DNA from: JAGLON01 sp041394985
Lineage (GTDB): Bacteria; Zixibacteria; MSB-5A5; GN15; JAAZOE01
Direction: 5' to 3'
Assembly: GCA_041394985.1 (NCBI GenBank)
Contig: JAWLBI010000001.1
Coordinates: forward strand, 2,418,001 to 2,482,000
DNA: 64,000 bases
The stretch's first letter is position 1; every line of letters begins with the position of its first letter. The notes beneath the pieces are model-generated. The model did not search any database, was not told the DNA's origin, and saw only the letters and a program-made list of their open reading frames with translations. The translations under genes and the position numbers were made by a program. Shown here piece after piece: positions 1-8,073 of this stretch.

Positions 1-1677
1 CTTGGCTCGTCCGACATAGGCATCGGCCATTGAGGGATCGAGGCGAATGGCTTCGGTGAAGTCACCGACGGCGGCCTGAGCATTGCCATCGGTGAACATG
101 GCGCGACCTGATTCAAAGAAATCATTGGCCGAATAGGTCGGTTCTTTTTGCTTTGGCTGGGACTGTTTCGTCGAAGCCTGAGAAATCTTCTCCAGATTGA
201 CGTTCAAGGCATAGGTGTCGTTTTCCTTGAGCGTGATGGTACCTTTCCAGGGCGTATATCCGTCTTTGCTGACCATGACTTTGTGTTTGCCGGGGGCAAG
301 TTTCCGATAGGTCAGGTTGCCGGAGCCGAGCACCTCGCCGCTCATCATGAGCTTGGCATCGGAGACGTTGGCGTTCAGCTTGACGTTGGCATATTGCTTT
401 TCGGCAGGTTTTTGCTTCGGCTCATCATTTTGCTTGGCCGTCGTGTTACTCTGTTTCTGTTGCGTCGGCTGAGACGGAGTCTGCGCATAGGTATTGCGGG
501 CCGGCGCCGGTTTGGTATCCTGCGCGGCATATTGCTCGATATCATCACCCCCGACGGACAGCATGGTGATTTGACCGTCGACGACGGAGATGCTCTCGTT
601 TATGACAGTGCCGTCACCAAGTGTATAGCTGAGTCGATAAATACCGGGCTGGACGTCCTCGAAGTGGAAAAAGCCCTGGGCATCGGTCATGACTTTCTTG
701 CCGATTTCGGGAATTCTGATTTCGATGCCGTTGATATACGGATTATTCTGCTCATCGAGAATCATACCGATAATCGTCCCCTGACCGGGCATGGTGGGGG
801 AGATGAACTGCTTGCCGATGAGGAAGAGGACCAGCACCAGGAGCACGGCAAATGCGGCATAGGTATACTGAGTTTTGATCTTCTTCGGCTTGAGGAGATA
901 ATGATGGTCGCCGATATTGAGTTCCTCGCCGGTGGCCGGCATATACGGCCCGGTGAGCTGGATGAAATTTTTATGAAAATAGGCGACTCGCCGGACCTGC
1001 GGGGAGGTTTCGAACGACTGGGACTGATCATCGGGTGACTGATTTTTCCCGTCGGCGGAGCCGGAGTCATACAGAAATGCCGGGGGAGCGGCCGCAGCGG
1101 CGAGGCTGCCGGCTTGTGCCGATGAATTCTCGGATGAGTCCCGAGTATCCTCAGTCTCCCGGTCTTCCTGATGATCGGAATCCGGTTTATTGTAGCCATC
1201 GAATCCGTGAATGATTTGTGCGGCATCGGCGGGTCGTGCGACATCGTCGGCCGGATTCATGAGATTCGAGCGAATATCATTAATTTGTTCCTCCGAGAGC
1301 TTTTTAAGCGCTCCGGTATTTTCGGGCGGGAGTTCGTCCTCGATTTCCGGCTCGGGGGGCATAGCGGTAGAGTCACCGATCGGCTGCGATGCATAGTCGG
1401 ACTCCTCCTCCTGCGGCGCCGGTCGCGGCGGTTCGGGGGCGGCATTGTCCTGGTACAGCATATCGCCGGGATTACAAATCTGGATGGAATCTTCATCGGG
1501 CGCCGGGACAGAGCTGTATCCCGGATCGTAATCCGTTGCGTTATCGCTGCTTAATGCATTGTCGGAGGATTCATATTCCTCGTCATCTTTTTTTGCTTCA
1601 ATCGGAGCCCCGCAATTGGGGCAAACAGTGGTGGAATTATCCACGATTTGAAACCGGCAGATTGAACAAACAGACAA
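1..1677 (-). CDS. Zinc-ribbon / PEGA / TPR membrane protein (3' end outside window)
   Basis: At least 559 residues are encoded and the frame is still open at base 1. Order of parts: an N-terminal zinc ribbon with Cys at 4, 7, 19 and 22; an acidic, Pro/Ser-rich, probably disordered stretch to about residue 250; one hydrophobic segment at about 269-288; a carboxypeptidase-regulatory-like beta domain at about 292-360 (KVMTDAQGFFHFEDVQPGIY); a PEGA-type beta domain at about 428-490 (LAPGKHKVMVSKDGY); then the start of TPR repeats (AVGDFTEAIRLDPSMADAY). The start is TTG at 1677-1675, preceded by AGGAG at 5-base spacing; no ATG fits the zinc ribbon. The topology suggests a cytoplasmic zinc-ribbon head and an exported domain for envelope or peptidoglycan contact. 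Its exact function is unknown. Domain identity is by eye. Confidence 0.8.
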   Translation of the reverse strand, partial: MSVCSICRFQIVDNSTTVCPNCGAPIEAKKDDEEYESSDNALSSDNATDYDPGYSSVPAPDEDSIQICNPGDMLYQDNAAPEPPRPAPQEEESDYASQPIGDSTAMPPEPEIEDELPPENTGALKKLSEEQINDIRSNLMNPADDVARPADAAQIIHGFDGYNKPDSDHQEDRETEDTRDSSENSSAQAGSLAAAAAPPAFLYDSGSADGKNQSPDDQSQSFETSPQVRRVAYFHKNFIQLTGPYMPATGEELNIGDHHYLLKPKKIKTQYTYAAFAVLLVLVLFLIGKQFISPTMPGQGTIIGMILDEQNNPYINGIEIRIPEIGKKVMTDAQGFFHFEDVQPGIYRLSYTLGDGTVINESISVVDGQITMLSVGGDDIEQYAAQDTKPAPARNTYAQTPSQPTQQKQSNTTAKQNDEPKQKPAEKQYANVKLNANVSDAKLMMSGEVLGSGNLTYRKLAPGKHKVMVSKDGYTPWKGTITLKENDTYALNVNLEKISQASTKQSQPKQKEPTYSANDFFESGRAMFTDGNAQAAVGDFTEAIRLDPSMADAYVGRAK

Positions 1678-1816
1678 GAATACTCCTTTTGTTACATACT
1701 TTTTACTAAACAGATTATCGGCCAATTAGTCTTATACTTGAATGAATAATAGGCGAGGGATATCGGGAGATTATCCTGAAATATATGCACTTAGGCCGGT
1801 TTTTGCGAAAAACGGC

Positions 1817-1845
1817 TTGACAATGTTGTGAGCAAAAGATAGATT
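1817..1845 (+). promoter_or_regulatory. Sigma70-type promoter for the lipoprotein gene
   Basis: TTGACA (1817-1822), 17-base spacer, TAGATT (1840-1845). The -35 box is perfect and the -10 box matches 4 of 6. It lies about 50 bases before the lipoprotein start and is divergent from the gene to the left. Confidence 0.5.
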
Positions 1846-1894
1846 GATTGTTCAAATTTTTTGCGATGGTGATACACTCGGGAGGAATAAGAGG

Positions 1895-3292
1895 ATGAGA
1901 CTCTGTTCGAGTAAACTTTTTGTATTTGCAACTTTGATTCTGTTGCTGGTTGCGGTTTTTGGGTGCAGTCAGAAGGACGACGTATTAAAACCGCAGAACA
2001 AGGCATCGCTTACATTGCGTCCCAGTTATCTGCCGGAATTAGAGGCAATGTATACATATGAATTCTGGGCGTTTTCGGTAGATGGAACAGATACGACTTT
2101 TACCTCGTTAGGGAAATTTCTCTGGGATAGCGAGTTGTATCGTTTCCGTAATGTAGACGGTACGCTTCGCGACAGCGTTTTTGAACTGCCGGAGGCATAT
2201 GCTGAATATGATTATTTTGCGGTGACAATAGAAAACTCCACGGACCCGTCGCCGACGATTCCATCCGGCGCGTTCATGCTGGTGGACGAGGTGGTCGATC
2301 CGGTGAGTCGTCCGATCGAATTGAAATTCCCGGTCGATTTATTCTCGGCCAAGGGGTATTTCTTTATCGGTACGCCGACCGATGACACGACGAACCTGGC
2401 TAATGAGACCAAGGGTATCTGGCTGTGTTCGCAGGTTGAAACGCAGCGAATTCTGCATGATACGCTGGGTGTCGTGAGGGACAGCGTTATCGCCACTCCG
2501 GCTCCGGATGATGATCCGAATGCCAATCTGCCCGATACGATCGGTGTGATTTTCCCTCCGGGCGGCGTCTGGGATATCATTGACACCGTTGTTATTCTGC
2601 GCTACGACACGATTCCGCATCGTCGGATTGACATCCAATGGGAAACGGTCATCAACCCCGATACAAATTACATCGTGTTTGTCGATTATGACATCGATAG
2701 TCTTTCGGCCGATCCGACGCATCCGTTGGGAACGATTCTGTATAACGATTATCAGAATACATTTGAAGAGAGTATGCCTGATATCAGCGCGTACGGATGG
2801 CAGTATAATGCCTGGGTATTCCACGAATATTATCCCGATGCGGCGGACATCGAAGTGGGTGCACCGTTCGGATATCAATTGCAGCGCAATGTTACCGCTG
2901 CCCGCGGCTGGAAGGTCTTGCCTCTGGGCGCGTTTGCCCGACCGGATAGCGCTGATATGGATAACCAGTATGGCGATAATTTGGAAGTTCCAAACTTCCC
3001 GGGTGAAGATTTTATCGATAATCTGCCGGCCGGCTACGATGAGATAGATTTCAGCAGGAACTCATTCCTGTCGCGTGCCGATCTTGGTAATATCGATACC
3101 TCAGCCGGTGAATGGGGTGCGGTGGTTGTCGGTATTCAACCGATTCCGACGGCGCAGTTGTCGGTTGATGAAACGCGGAACTTCCCGATCTTCATTATGA
3201 GTCAGTTCCTGGCCGATTCGACGGCGTACGGCTTGCAGAATTACACGCAGTTCCTGCCGACTATTGCGGTTGAAGTGACATTTAAAGAATAG
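1895..3292 (+). CDS. Secreted lipoprotein, unknown function
   Basis: The protein has 465 residues from the ATG at 1895, which has GGAGG 9 bases upstream; a longer in-frame reading from 1844 lacks a ribosome site and would spoil the signal peptide. The N-terminus is a lipoprotein signal: charged start, hydrophobic run, and a lipobox ending at Cys24 (VFGC), so the mature protein should be lipid-anchored. The rest is Asp/Tyr-rich with many short beta-type stretches and no catalytic motif that I recognise. Its last ~35 residues (NYTQFLPTIAVEVTF) are matched by a gene remnant just downstream, so the family was once duplicated here. Likely an envelope protein. I do not recognise the family. Confidence 0.75.
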   Translation: MRLCSSKLFVFATLILLLVAVFGCSQKDDVLKPQNKASLTLRPSYLPELEAMYTYEFWAFSVDGTDTTFTSLGKFLWDSELYRFRNVDGTLRDSVFELPEAYAEYDYFAVTIENSTDPSPTIPSGAFMLVDEVVDPVSRPIELKFPVDLFSAKGYFFIGTPTDDTTNLANETKGIWLCSQVETQRILHDTLGVVRDSVIATPAPDDDPNANLPDTIGVIFPPGGVWDIIDTVVILRYDTIPHRRIDIQWETVINPDTNYIVFVDYDIDSLSADPTHPLGTILYNDYQNTFEESMPDISAYGWQYNAWVFHEYYPDAADIEVGAPFGYQLQRNVTAARGWKVLPLGAFARPDSADMDNQYGDNLEVPNFPGEDFIDNLPAGYDEIDFSRNSFLSRADLGNIDTSAGEWGAVVVGIQPIPTAQLSVDETRNFPIFIMSQFLADSTAYGLQNYTQFLPTIAVEVTFKE

Positions 3293-3318
3293 TCCGGCGG
3301 ACTCAGTTAAGATTCAAA

Positions 3319-3351
3319 AGGCCCTCTTGATGATTCAAGAGGGCTTTTTTT
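3319..3351 (+). terminator. Rho-independent terminator
   Basis: Perfect 10-bp stem GCCCTCTTGA / TCAAGAGGGC (3321-3330 with 3335-3344), loop TGAT, then a T7 run. It lies 28 bases after the lipoprotein stop. Confidence 0.9.
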
Positions 3352-3407
3352 GTGGCATTTCGGAAGGCACAATCGGGGGATTTTTATAGACGGGCGACAT
3401 CCTGTAG

Positions 3408-3560
3408 ACGTATGCCGAGTCTTATCGACGCGGAATGATGCACCGTTTTTTGGGCGAGGGGCTGCCGTTTGTCATGGCGAGGTTTGAGGAAGATTATCTG
3501 TTTCACAACTACAGCCAGCTGGTGCCGACGATTGAGGTTATCGTGGGCTTTCATGAATAA
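3408..3560 (+). pseudogene. Remnant of a paralogue of the upstream lipoprotein (C-terminal end)
   Basis: The frame after the TAG at 3405-3407 encodes about 50 residues ending in HNYSQLVPTIEVIVGFHE and TAA (3558-3560). This aligns with the C-terminus of the lipoprotein at 1895-3292 (QNYTQFLPTIAVEVTFKE); upstream, LPFVMARFEED aligns with FPIFIMSQFLAD. No plausible ribosome site or signal peptide precedes it and an in-frame TAG closes it upstream. It is best read as the surviving 3' end of a tandem duplicate. A 41-residue frame from ATG 3435 exists but shows no sign of being translated. Confidence 0.7.
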
Positions 3561-3596
3561 AAGAAAACAGGGCGTTACCTCTTGCCATATAAATAC

Positions 3597-3625
3597 TTAA
3601 CTTTTTGTCAGTATATAGAGATAAT
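3597..3625 (+). promoter_or_regulatory. Possible sigma70 promoter for the pyrophosphatase gene
   Basis: TTAACT (3597-3602), 17-base spacer, GATAAT (3620-3625); 4 of 6 and 5 of 6 consensus matches. It would give a leader of roughly 90 bases before the ATG at 3720. Confidence 0.4.
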
Positions 3626-3719
3626 GCCTTGCGTTTTGAATTTCCTTCTATTATATTCGGCAATTAAATTGTGAAAGTAATCACAAGCCAACTAATATAG
3701 ATAGCATGGAGGGAGATTC

Positions 3720-5705
3720 ATGAACTTCGACGTTGGAATTAGCGCGGCCGTACTTGGTGTGGTCGGGCTCCTGTTTGCTCTGGCTCTCTTTATCAGCATT
3801 AAGAAGAAGTCAACGGGTAACCAGTTGATGACAGAATTGTCAAACACGATCCACGACGGTGCGATGGTGTTTCTGAAGCGCGAGTACACGATATTGTTTG
3901 GTTTCATCGTCATCGTGGCAGCGCTGTTATCATGGAAAATCGATCCCAAGACGGCTCTGGCCTTTGTGACCGGTGCGGGCTGTTCGATGCTGGCGGGCGT
4001 ATTCGGCATGAAGGCCGCGACGCGCGCGAACGTTCGGACGGCGGCGGCGGCCAAGGATTCGGGCCAGGCCGGGGCGCTGAAAATAGCGTTCACCGGCGGT
4101 GCGGTCATGGGTATGTCGGTTGCCAGTCTGGGATTACTCGGTGTGGGTATTTACTTCTATTTCTGGGGTGATACCGAAAATGCCAAGTATATCACCGGTT
4201 TTGCCATGGGTGCATCCTCGATCGCATTGTTTGCCCGTGTCGGCGGCGGTATTTATACCAAGGCTGCGGACGTCGGCGCCGACCTGGTCGGTAAGGTCGA
4301 GGCCGGAATTCCTGAAGATGATCCGCGTAACCCTGCGGTTATCGCTGATAACGTCGGTGATAACGTCGGTGATACGGCCGGTATGGGCGCTGATTTGTTC
4401 GAGTCCTATGTCGGTTCGATCATTGCGGCCATTACGATTGCGGCGACATCGACTCTGATTCCCGATATGGCCCGTATGGAATACATGCAGCTTCCGCTGC
4501 TCATCGTGACGGTGGGTATTGTGGCGTCGATGATCGGTATTTTGTCCGTGCACGTATTCTCGAAAATGAACCCGGCGACGGTTCTCCGCGTTGTAACATA
4601 CGTCGGCGCGGTATTGATGCTGGGTGCGACCTGGGTCTTGGTTAACAAAACCGGCGTCGCCACGGATGTATTTTGGGCAGTGTTGGCCGGTAATGTAGCC
4701 GGTATTATCCTTGGTCTGCTGACCGAGTATTACACGGCGGCGGGTCCGGTCCGCAAGATTGCCGAAAATGCCAAGACTGGTCCGGCGACGGCGATTATTG
4801 CCGGTTTGGACGTCGGTATGCAGTCTGTTGCCCTTCCAGTTCTCGTTATTTGCGCGGCGATTTTCATCGCCTACAAACTGGCCGGTCTGTATGGTATCGG
4901 TATTTCCGCGGTCGGTATGCTCGGAACGATCGGCGTGACGATGTCGGTTGACGCGTACGGTCCGATTGCCGACAACGCCGGTGGTATTACCGAAATGGCC
5001 GGATTGGGCGAAAACATCCGTAAGATCACGGATAAGCTCGATGCGCTCGGTAACACGACGGCTGCGATCGGTAAAGGTTTCGCGATCGGTTCAGCGGCTT
5101 TGACGGCCCTGGCGCTGTTCTCCGCTTACAGCTCGGCTGTGCAGCTCGATATCATCGACCTGATGGACGTTCATGTCATCGTCGGTTTGTTTATCGGCGG
5201 TATTCTGCCGTTCCTGGTGGCTTCGCTGACCATGAGTGCCGTGGGTAAGGCGGCCTTTAAGATGGTACAGGAAGTTCGTCGTCAGTTCAAGGAAATCCCC
5301 GGTTTGATGGAAGGTAAGGCCAAACCGGATTCCAAGCGTTGTGTCGATATCGCAACGGTCGGTGCGCTGCAGCAGATGATTCTGCCGGGTGTGTTCGCCG
5401 TTCTGGCACCGCTCATCGTCGGGTTCGCATTCGGCAAGGCGGCCCTCGGCGGCATGCTGGCCGGCTCGACCCTGACCGGTGTGTTGATGGCTCTGATGAT
5501 GTCCAACGGCGGCGGTGCGTGGGATAACGCCAAGAAGTATATCGAAGGCGGCGCGCACGGCGGTAAGGGCTCGGATGCTCATAAAGCGGCGGTAGTCGGT
5601 GACACCGTCGGTGATCCGTTCAAGGATACATCCGGTCCGTCGATGAACATCCTGATCAAGCTGATGGCGATCGTATCGCTGGTTTTGGCTCCGCTGTTCA
5701 TCTAA
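3720..5705 (+). CDS. hppA: Membrane-bound ion-translocating pyrophosphatase
   Basis: Couples hydrolysis of pyrophosphate to pumping of H+ or Na+ across the inner membrane. The 661 residues and many hydrophobic segments fit the family. The substrate-binding signatures are present: GMGADLFESYVGS following the DNVGDNVGD acidic repeat (about 207-225), and GGAHGGKGSDAHKAAVVGD followed by DTVGDPFKDTSGPS near the C-terminus. The stretch GNTTAAIGKG (about 444-453) has Ala where K+-independent enzymes carry Lys, which by family knowledge indicates the K+-dependent class; that class includes both H+ and Na+ pumps, so the ion cannot be settled here. GGAGG lies 6-10 bases before the ATG. Monocistronic, with its own terminator. 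Confidence 0.97.
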   Translation: MNFDVGISAAVLGVVGLLFALALFISIKKKSTGNQLMTELSNTIHDGAMVFLKREYTILFGFIVIVAALLSWKIDPKTALAFVTGAGCSMLAGVFGMKAATRANVRTAAAAKDSGQAGALKIAFTGGAVMGMSVASLGLLGVGIYFYFWGDTENAKYITGFAMGASSIALFARVGGGIYTKAADVGADLVGKVEAGIPEDDPRNPAVIADNVGDNVGDTAGMGADLFESYVGSIIAAITIAATSTLIPDMARMEYMQLPLLIVTVGIVASMIGILSVHVFSKMNPATVLRVVTYVGAVLMLGATWVLVNKTGVATDVFWAVLAGNVAGIILGLLTEYYTAAGPVRKIAENAKTGPATAIIAGLDVGMQSVALPVLVICAAIFIAYKLAGLYGIGISAVGMLGTIGVTMSVDAYGPIADNAGGITEMAGLGENIRKITDKLDALGNTTAAIGKGFAIGSAALTALALFSAYSSAVQLDIIDLMDVHVIVGLFIGGILPFLVASLTMSAVGKAAFKMVQEVRRQFKEIPGLMEGKAKPDSKRCVDIATVGALQQMILPGVFAVLAPLIVGFAFGKAALGGMLAGSTLTGVLMALMMSNGGGAWDNAKKYIEGGAHGGKGSDAHKAAVVGDTVGDPFKDTSGPSMNILIKLMAIVSLVLAPLFI

Positions 5706-5725
5706 TGTATATTATCTGATTATAA

Positions 5726-5753
5726 AAGCCCGGAAAAACTTCCGGGCTTTTTT
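5726..5753 (+). terminator. Rho-independent terminator after hppA
   Basis: Stem AAGCCCGGAA (5726-5735) with TTCCGGGCTT (5740-5749), short A-rich loop, then a T run. Confidence 0.9.
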
Positions 5754-5976
5754 ATTGACAGGAAATCGCCGGAACAGGATATTCAGGCGGGTGCAAGGGA
5801 TTGTCAAAATCGCGTTAGTCTCAATCGCGAATTTATTGTCATAAAGATTGAATAAACATGCGTTTATAAGGTAGAGGTTAGTATCCGTACCCTTTTCGGA
5901 AACAACATTCTTGAAACATTTGAGGTGCGAAACCGTCTAACAAGAGTGAATTGCGGTGTAGAGGAGGTTAATAAAT

Positions 5977-6732
5977 ATGGATACGAATTACAGTGCCCAA
6001 AATGGGGAAATCGGGGTAGATATGGAGCCGAAGTCGGGGATTGGATCTCAGATAATCGGCGTCTTTACATCTCCGGTGAAAGCGTTTGAGGAATATGTCA
6101 AGAAGCCTAACTGGTGGCTGCCGCTTATGCTTGTCATAATCGGCACAATTGTTTTTTCCGTGTTAGCAGTGAAGTACAACTCACAATTGCAATATGATAT
6201 AATGAAGACTTCAAAGTCATTACCTGCGCAGGTTCTGGAACAAATGCGGCAGGGGATAGACAATCCAAATTATGTCGGTACGGTTATCGGCGGCGTGGTC
6301 ATGGGGTTGATTCCCGGCCTGATTGCAGCGCTTCTTGCGTGGGGGGTCGGAACCTTTATCTTCGGCGGGCAGGCACGGTTTTTGTCGATGTGGGGAGTTG
6401 TCATGATGGGAGCGCTCATCACAACGCTGGGCAATTTCCTGAAAATACCATTGATGATTGCCAAGAATACTGCGCTGGTGTCAATCGGTCCTGCTGCTTT
6501 ATTCCCGGATAAGGGACCGACATCGATATTTTTCTTGTTCTTGTTGTTTCTTGATGTTTTTGCGATTTGGGTGATTATCGTTACCGGTATCGGGTATGCG
6601 AAGGCATTGAAAATATCCAATGGCGGAGGCATAACGACATCGGTCATAGTGACGATGATTCTAGTTTTCGCCTTTATTGGATTGCAGCTGATAGGGATGA
6701 AGTTCGCCGGAGTCGAAACGACCTGGTTTTAA
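5977..6732 (+). CDS. Yip1-family integral membrane protein
   Basis: The protein has 251 residues with a hydrophilic ~45-residue N-terminus and about five to six hydrophobic segments. The N-terminal pattern (GVFTSPVKAFEEYVKKPNWW followed by a membrane helix) is typical of bacterial Yip1-domain proteins, which often sit beside envelope transport genes. A strong AGGAGG lies 8-10 bases upstream of the ATG. It precedes the TolC-like gene by 23 bases and probably leads the export operon. No catalytic motif is seen. The role is unknown; family assignment is by eye. The ~270 bases before it (5706-5976) hold the hppA terminator and no gene I can support. Confidence 0.75.
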   Translation: MDTNYSAQNGEIGVDMEPKSGIGSQIIGVFTSPVKAFEEYVKKPNWWLPLMLVIIGTIVFSVLAVKYNSQLQYDIMKTSKSLPAQVLEQMRQGIDNPNYVGTVIGGVVMGLIPGLIAALLAWGVGTFIFGGQARFLSMWGVVMMGALITTLGNFLKIPLMIAKNTALVSIGPAALFPDKGPTSIFFLFLLFLDVFAIWVIIVTGIGYAKALKISNGGGITTSVIVTMILVFAFIGLQLIGMKFAGVETTWF

Positions 6733-6755
6733 ATAAACTGATTTTAGGGGTACAC

Positions 6756-8036
6756 ATGAAACGTATCGCGATTTTACTCACACTCCTCCTGGCGCTGGGA
6801 TGCGCCCAGGCATTCGCCAAGACCTACACGCTCGATGAATGTATCGAACTGGCCAAACAGACGGACCCGGATCTCGAGCGGTATCGCAATCTGGTTAAGA
6901 CGTCCGGGATGTCCGTGTGGAATCAGGCCGGTCAATTCTTGCCGTCGCTGTCTTTCAATGGCGGTTATTCGAAACAGAAAAGTTTTGATGCCATGGGAGA
7001 ACTCGAGCCCATGCAGTCATATGATGGATATTCGTCCGGCCTCAATTTGAATTACACACTCTTTGACGGTTTGCAAAACATCTGGAATTATCTCGGCAGC
7101 AGACAGTCGAAATTTGCCGCGGATAATAATCTGATCAGTTTCGAATCGAATTTGAAGTACAGTGTCAAAGGCAGTTACTATCTCGTATTGAAGGCGAAAC
7201 GAGATTTGGAAGTTGCCGAGGAGACGGTCAAGCGATCCGAAGAGCTTCTCAAGTTATTCGAAGAAAAATACGAATTGGGTTCGGCATCATTATCCGAAGT
7301 GCTCAAGCAGAAGGTGCAGTACGGTAATGATAAGCTGACTCAGGTCCGGGCAAGCAACGATTATCGTCTGGCGAAGTATCAGTTGGCTATCACGATTGGT
7401 CTGGATCCGCGGAATGATTTTGACATTGAAGATATTGGAATGAGTAAAGCGACCGTGGCGCCGCTCAATAACTTGCTTGATGAGGCGACGAAGTCGCATC
7501 CGTCGCTGTTGTCGGCGATGGCCGAGATGTCGGCATCGAAGTATGATGTCCGGTCGGCTTGGGGCACGTATCTGCCCAGTCTGACATTGAATCATCGGCA
7601 GTCGTGGGGCGGGAATTCATCCAGCGATGTTTTAAAATTCGATGATGTCAACAGGATGACGACGACAACACTGACGCTCAATTTCACGATATTCGACGGA
7701 TTTTCGCGCGAGTATAATATGTCGCGTGCAAAGGCGACGTATAACAATGCCAAGTCGACCAGTTTTTATACGAAAAACGAAGTTATAAAAATCGTCCAGG
7801 ATGCTTATCTGGGGGTACAACTTGCAGAAGAGACGCTGGCGGTAACCGAAGAAACGGAGCGGTCGGCGGCTGAAGATTTCGAACTTGTCCAGACGAAATA
7901 TAATCTGGGTGCGGCGGCGCTGTGGGAGCTTCTGGATGCGCAGGTGTCGCTGAAGTCAGCGCAGTTCAACAAGGTCAGTGCGGAGTTCGATTATAATCTG
8001 GCGCACGCCAAGTTGATGAATGCAATGGGCAAATAA
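6756..8036 (+). CDS. TolC-family outer membrane efflux protein
   Basis: Forms the outer-membrane channel of a tripartite export system. There are 426 residues from the ATG at 6756; a longer frame from 6567 overlaps the Yip1 gene and lacks a signal peptide. The N-terminus is an export signal with likely cleavage after AQAFA. The body shows the two repeated outer-membrane-efflux halves: YTLDECIELA near the start, NYTLFDG near 95, and in the second half NFTIFDGFSREYNMSRA plus the helical KYNLGAAALWELLDAQVSL. An LGC within the signal resembles a lipobox weakly. The gene is followed by the adaptor, ATPase and permease genes of the same system. Confidence 0.93.
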   Translation: MKRIAILLTLLLALGCAQAFAKTYTLDECIELAKQTDPDLERYRNLVKTSGMSVWNQAGQFLPSLSFNGGYSKQKSFDAMGELEPMQSYDGYSSGLNLNYTLFDGLQNIWNYLGSRQSKFAADNNLISFESNLKYSVKGSYYLVLKAKRDLEVAEETVKRSEELLKLFEEKYELGSASLSEVLKQKVQYGNDKLTQVRASNDYRLAKYQLAITIGLDPRNDFDIEDIGMSKATVAPLNNLLDEATKSHPSLLSAMAEMSASKYDVRSAWGTYLPSLTLNHRQSWGGNSSSDVLKFDDVNRMTTTTLTLNFTIFDGFSREYNMSRAKATYNNAKSTSFYTKNEVIKIVQDAYLGVQLAEETLAVTEETERSAAEDFELVQTKYNLGAAALWELLDAQVSLKSAQFNKVSAEFDYNLAHAKLMNAMGK

Positions 8037-8073
8037 TCGCGGTTACGAATTATCAGGTGTAGAAGGTATTGGC

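Noticed and set aside
148..1038. Long + strand open frame in the first kilobase
   Set aside because: It is antisense to the zinc-ribbon/PEGA protein on the - strand, which has recognisable domains and a ribosome site; the + strand frame is low-complexity Leu/Arg/Gly with no domain.
6756..6815. Lipoprotein signal (LGC) in the TolC-like protein
   Set aside because: The -3 residue is Ala and a normal signal-peptidase site (AQAFA) follows shortly after; TolC-family proteins with real lipoboxes usually have a clearer motif. Left as ambiguous.
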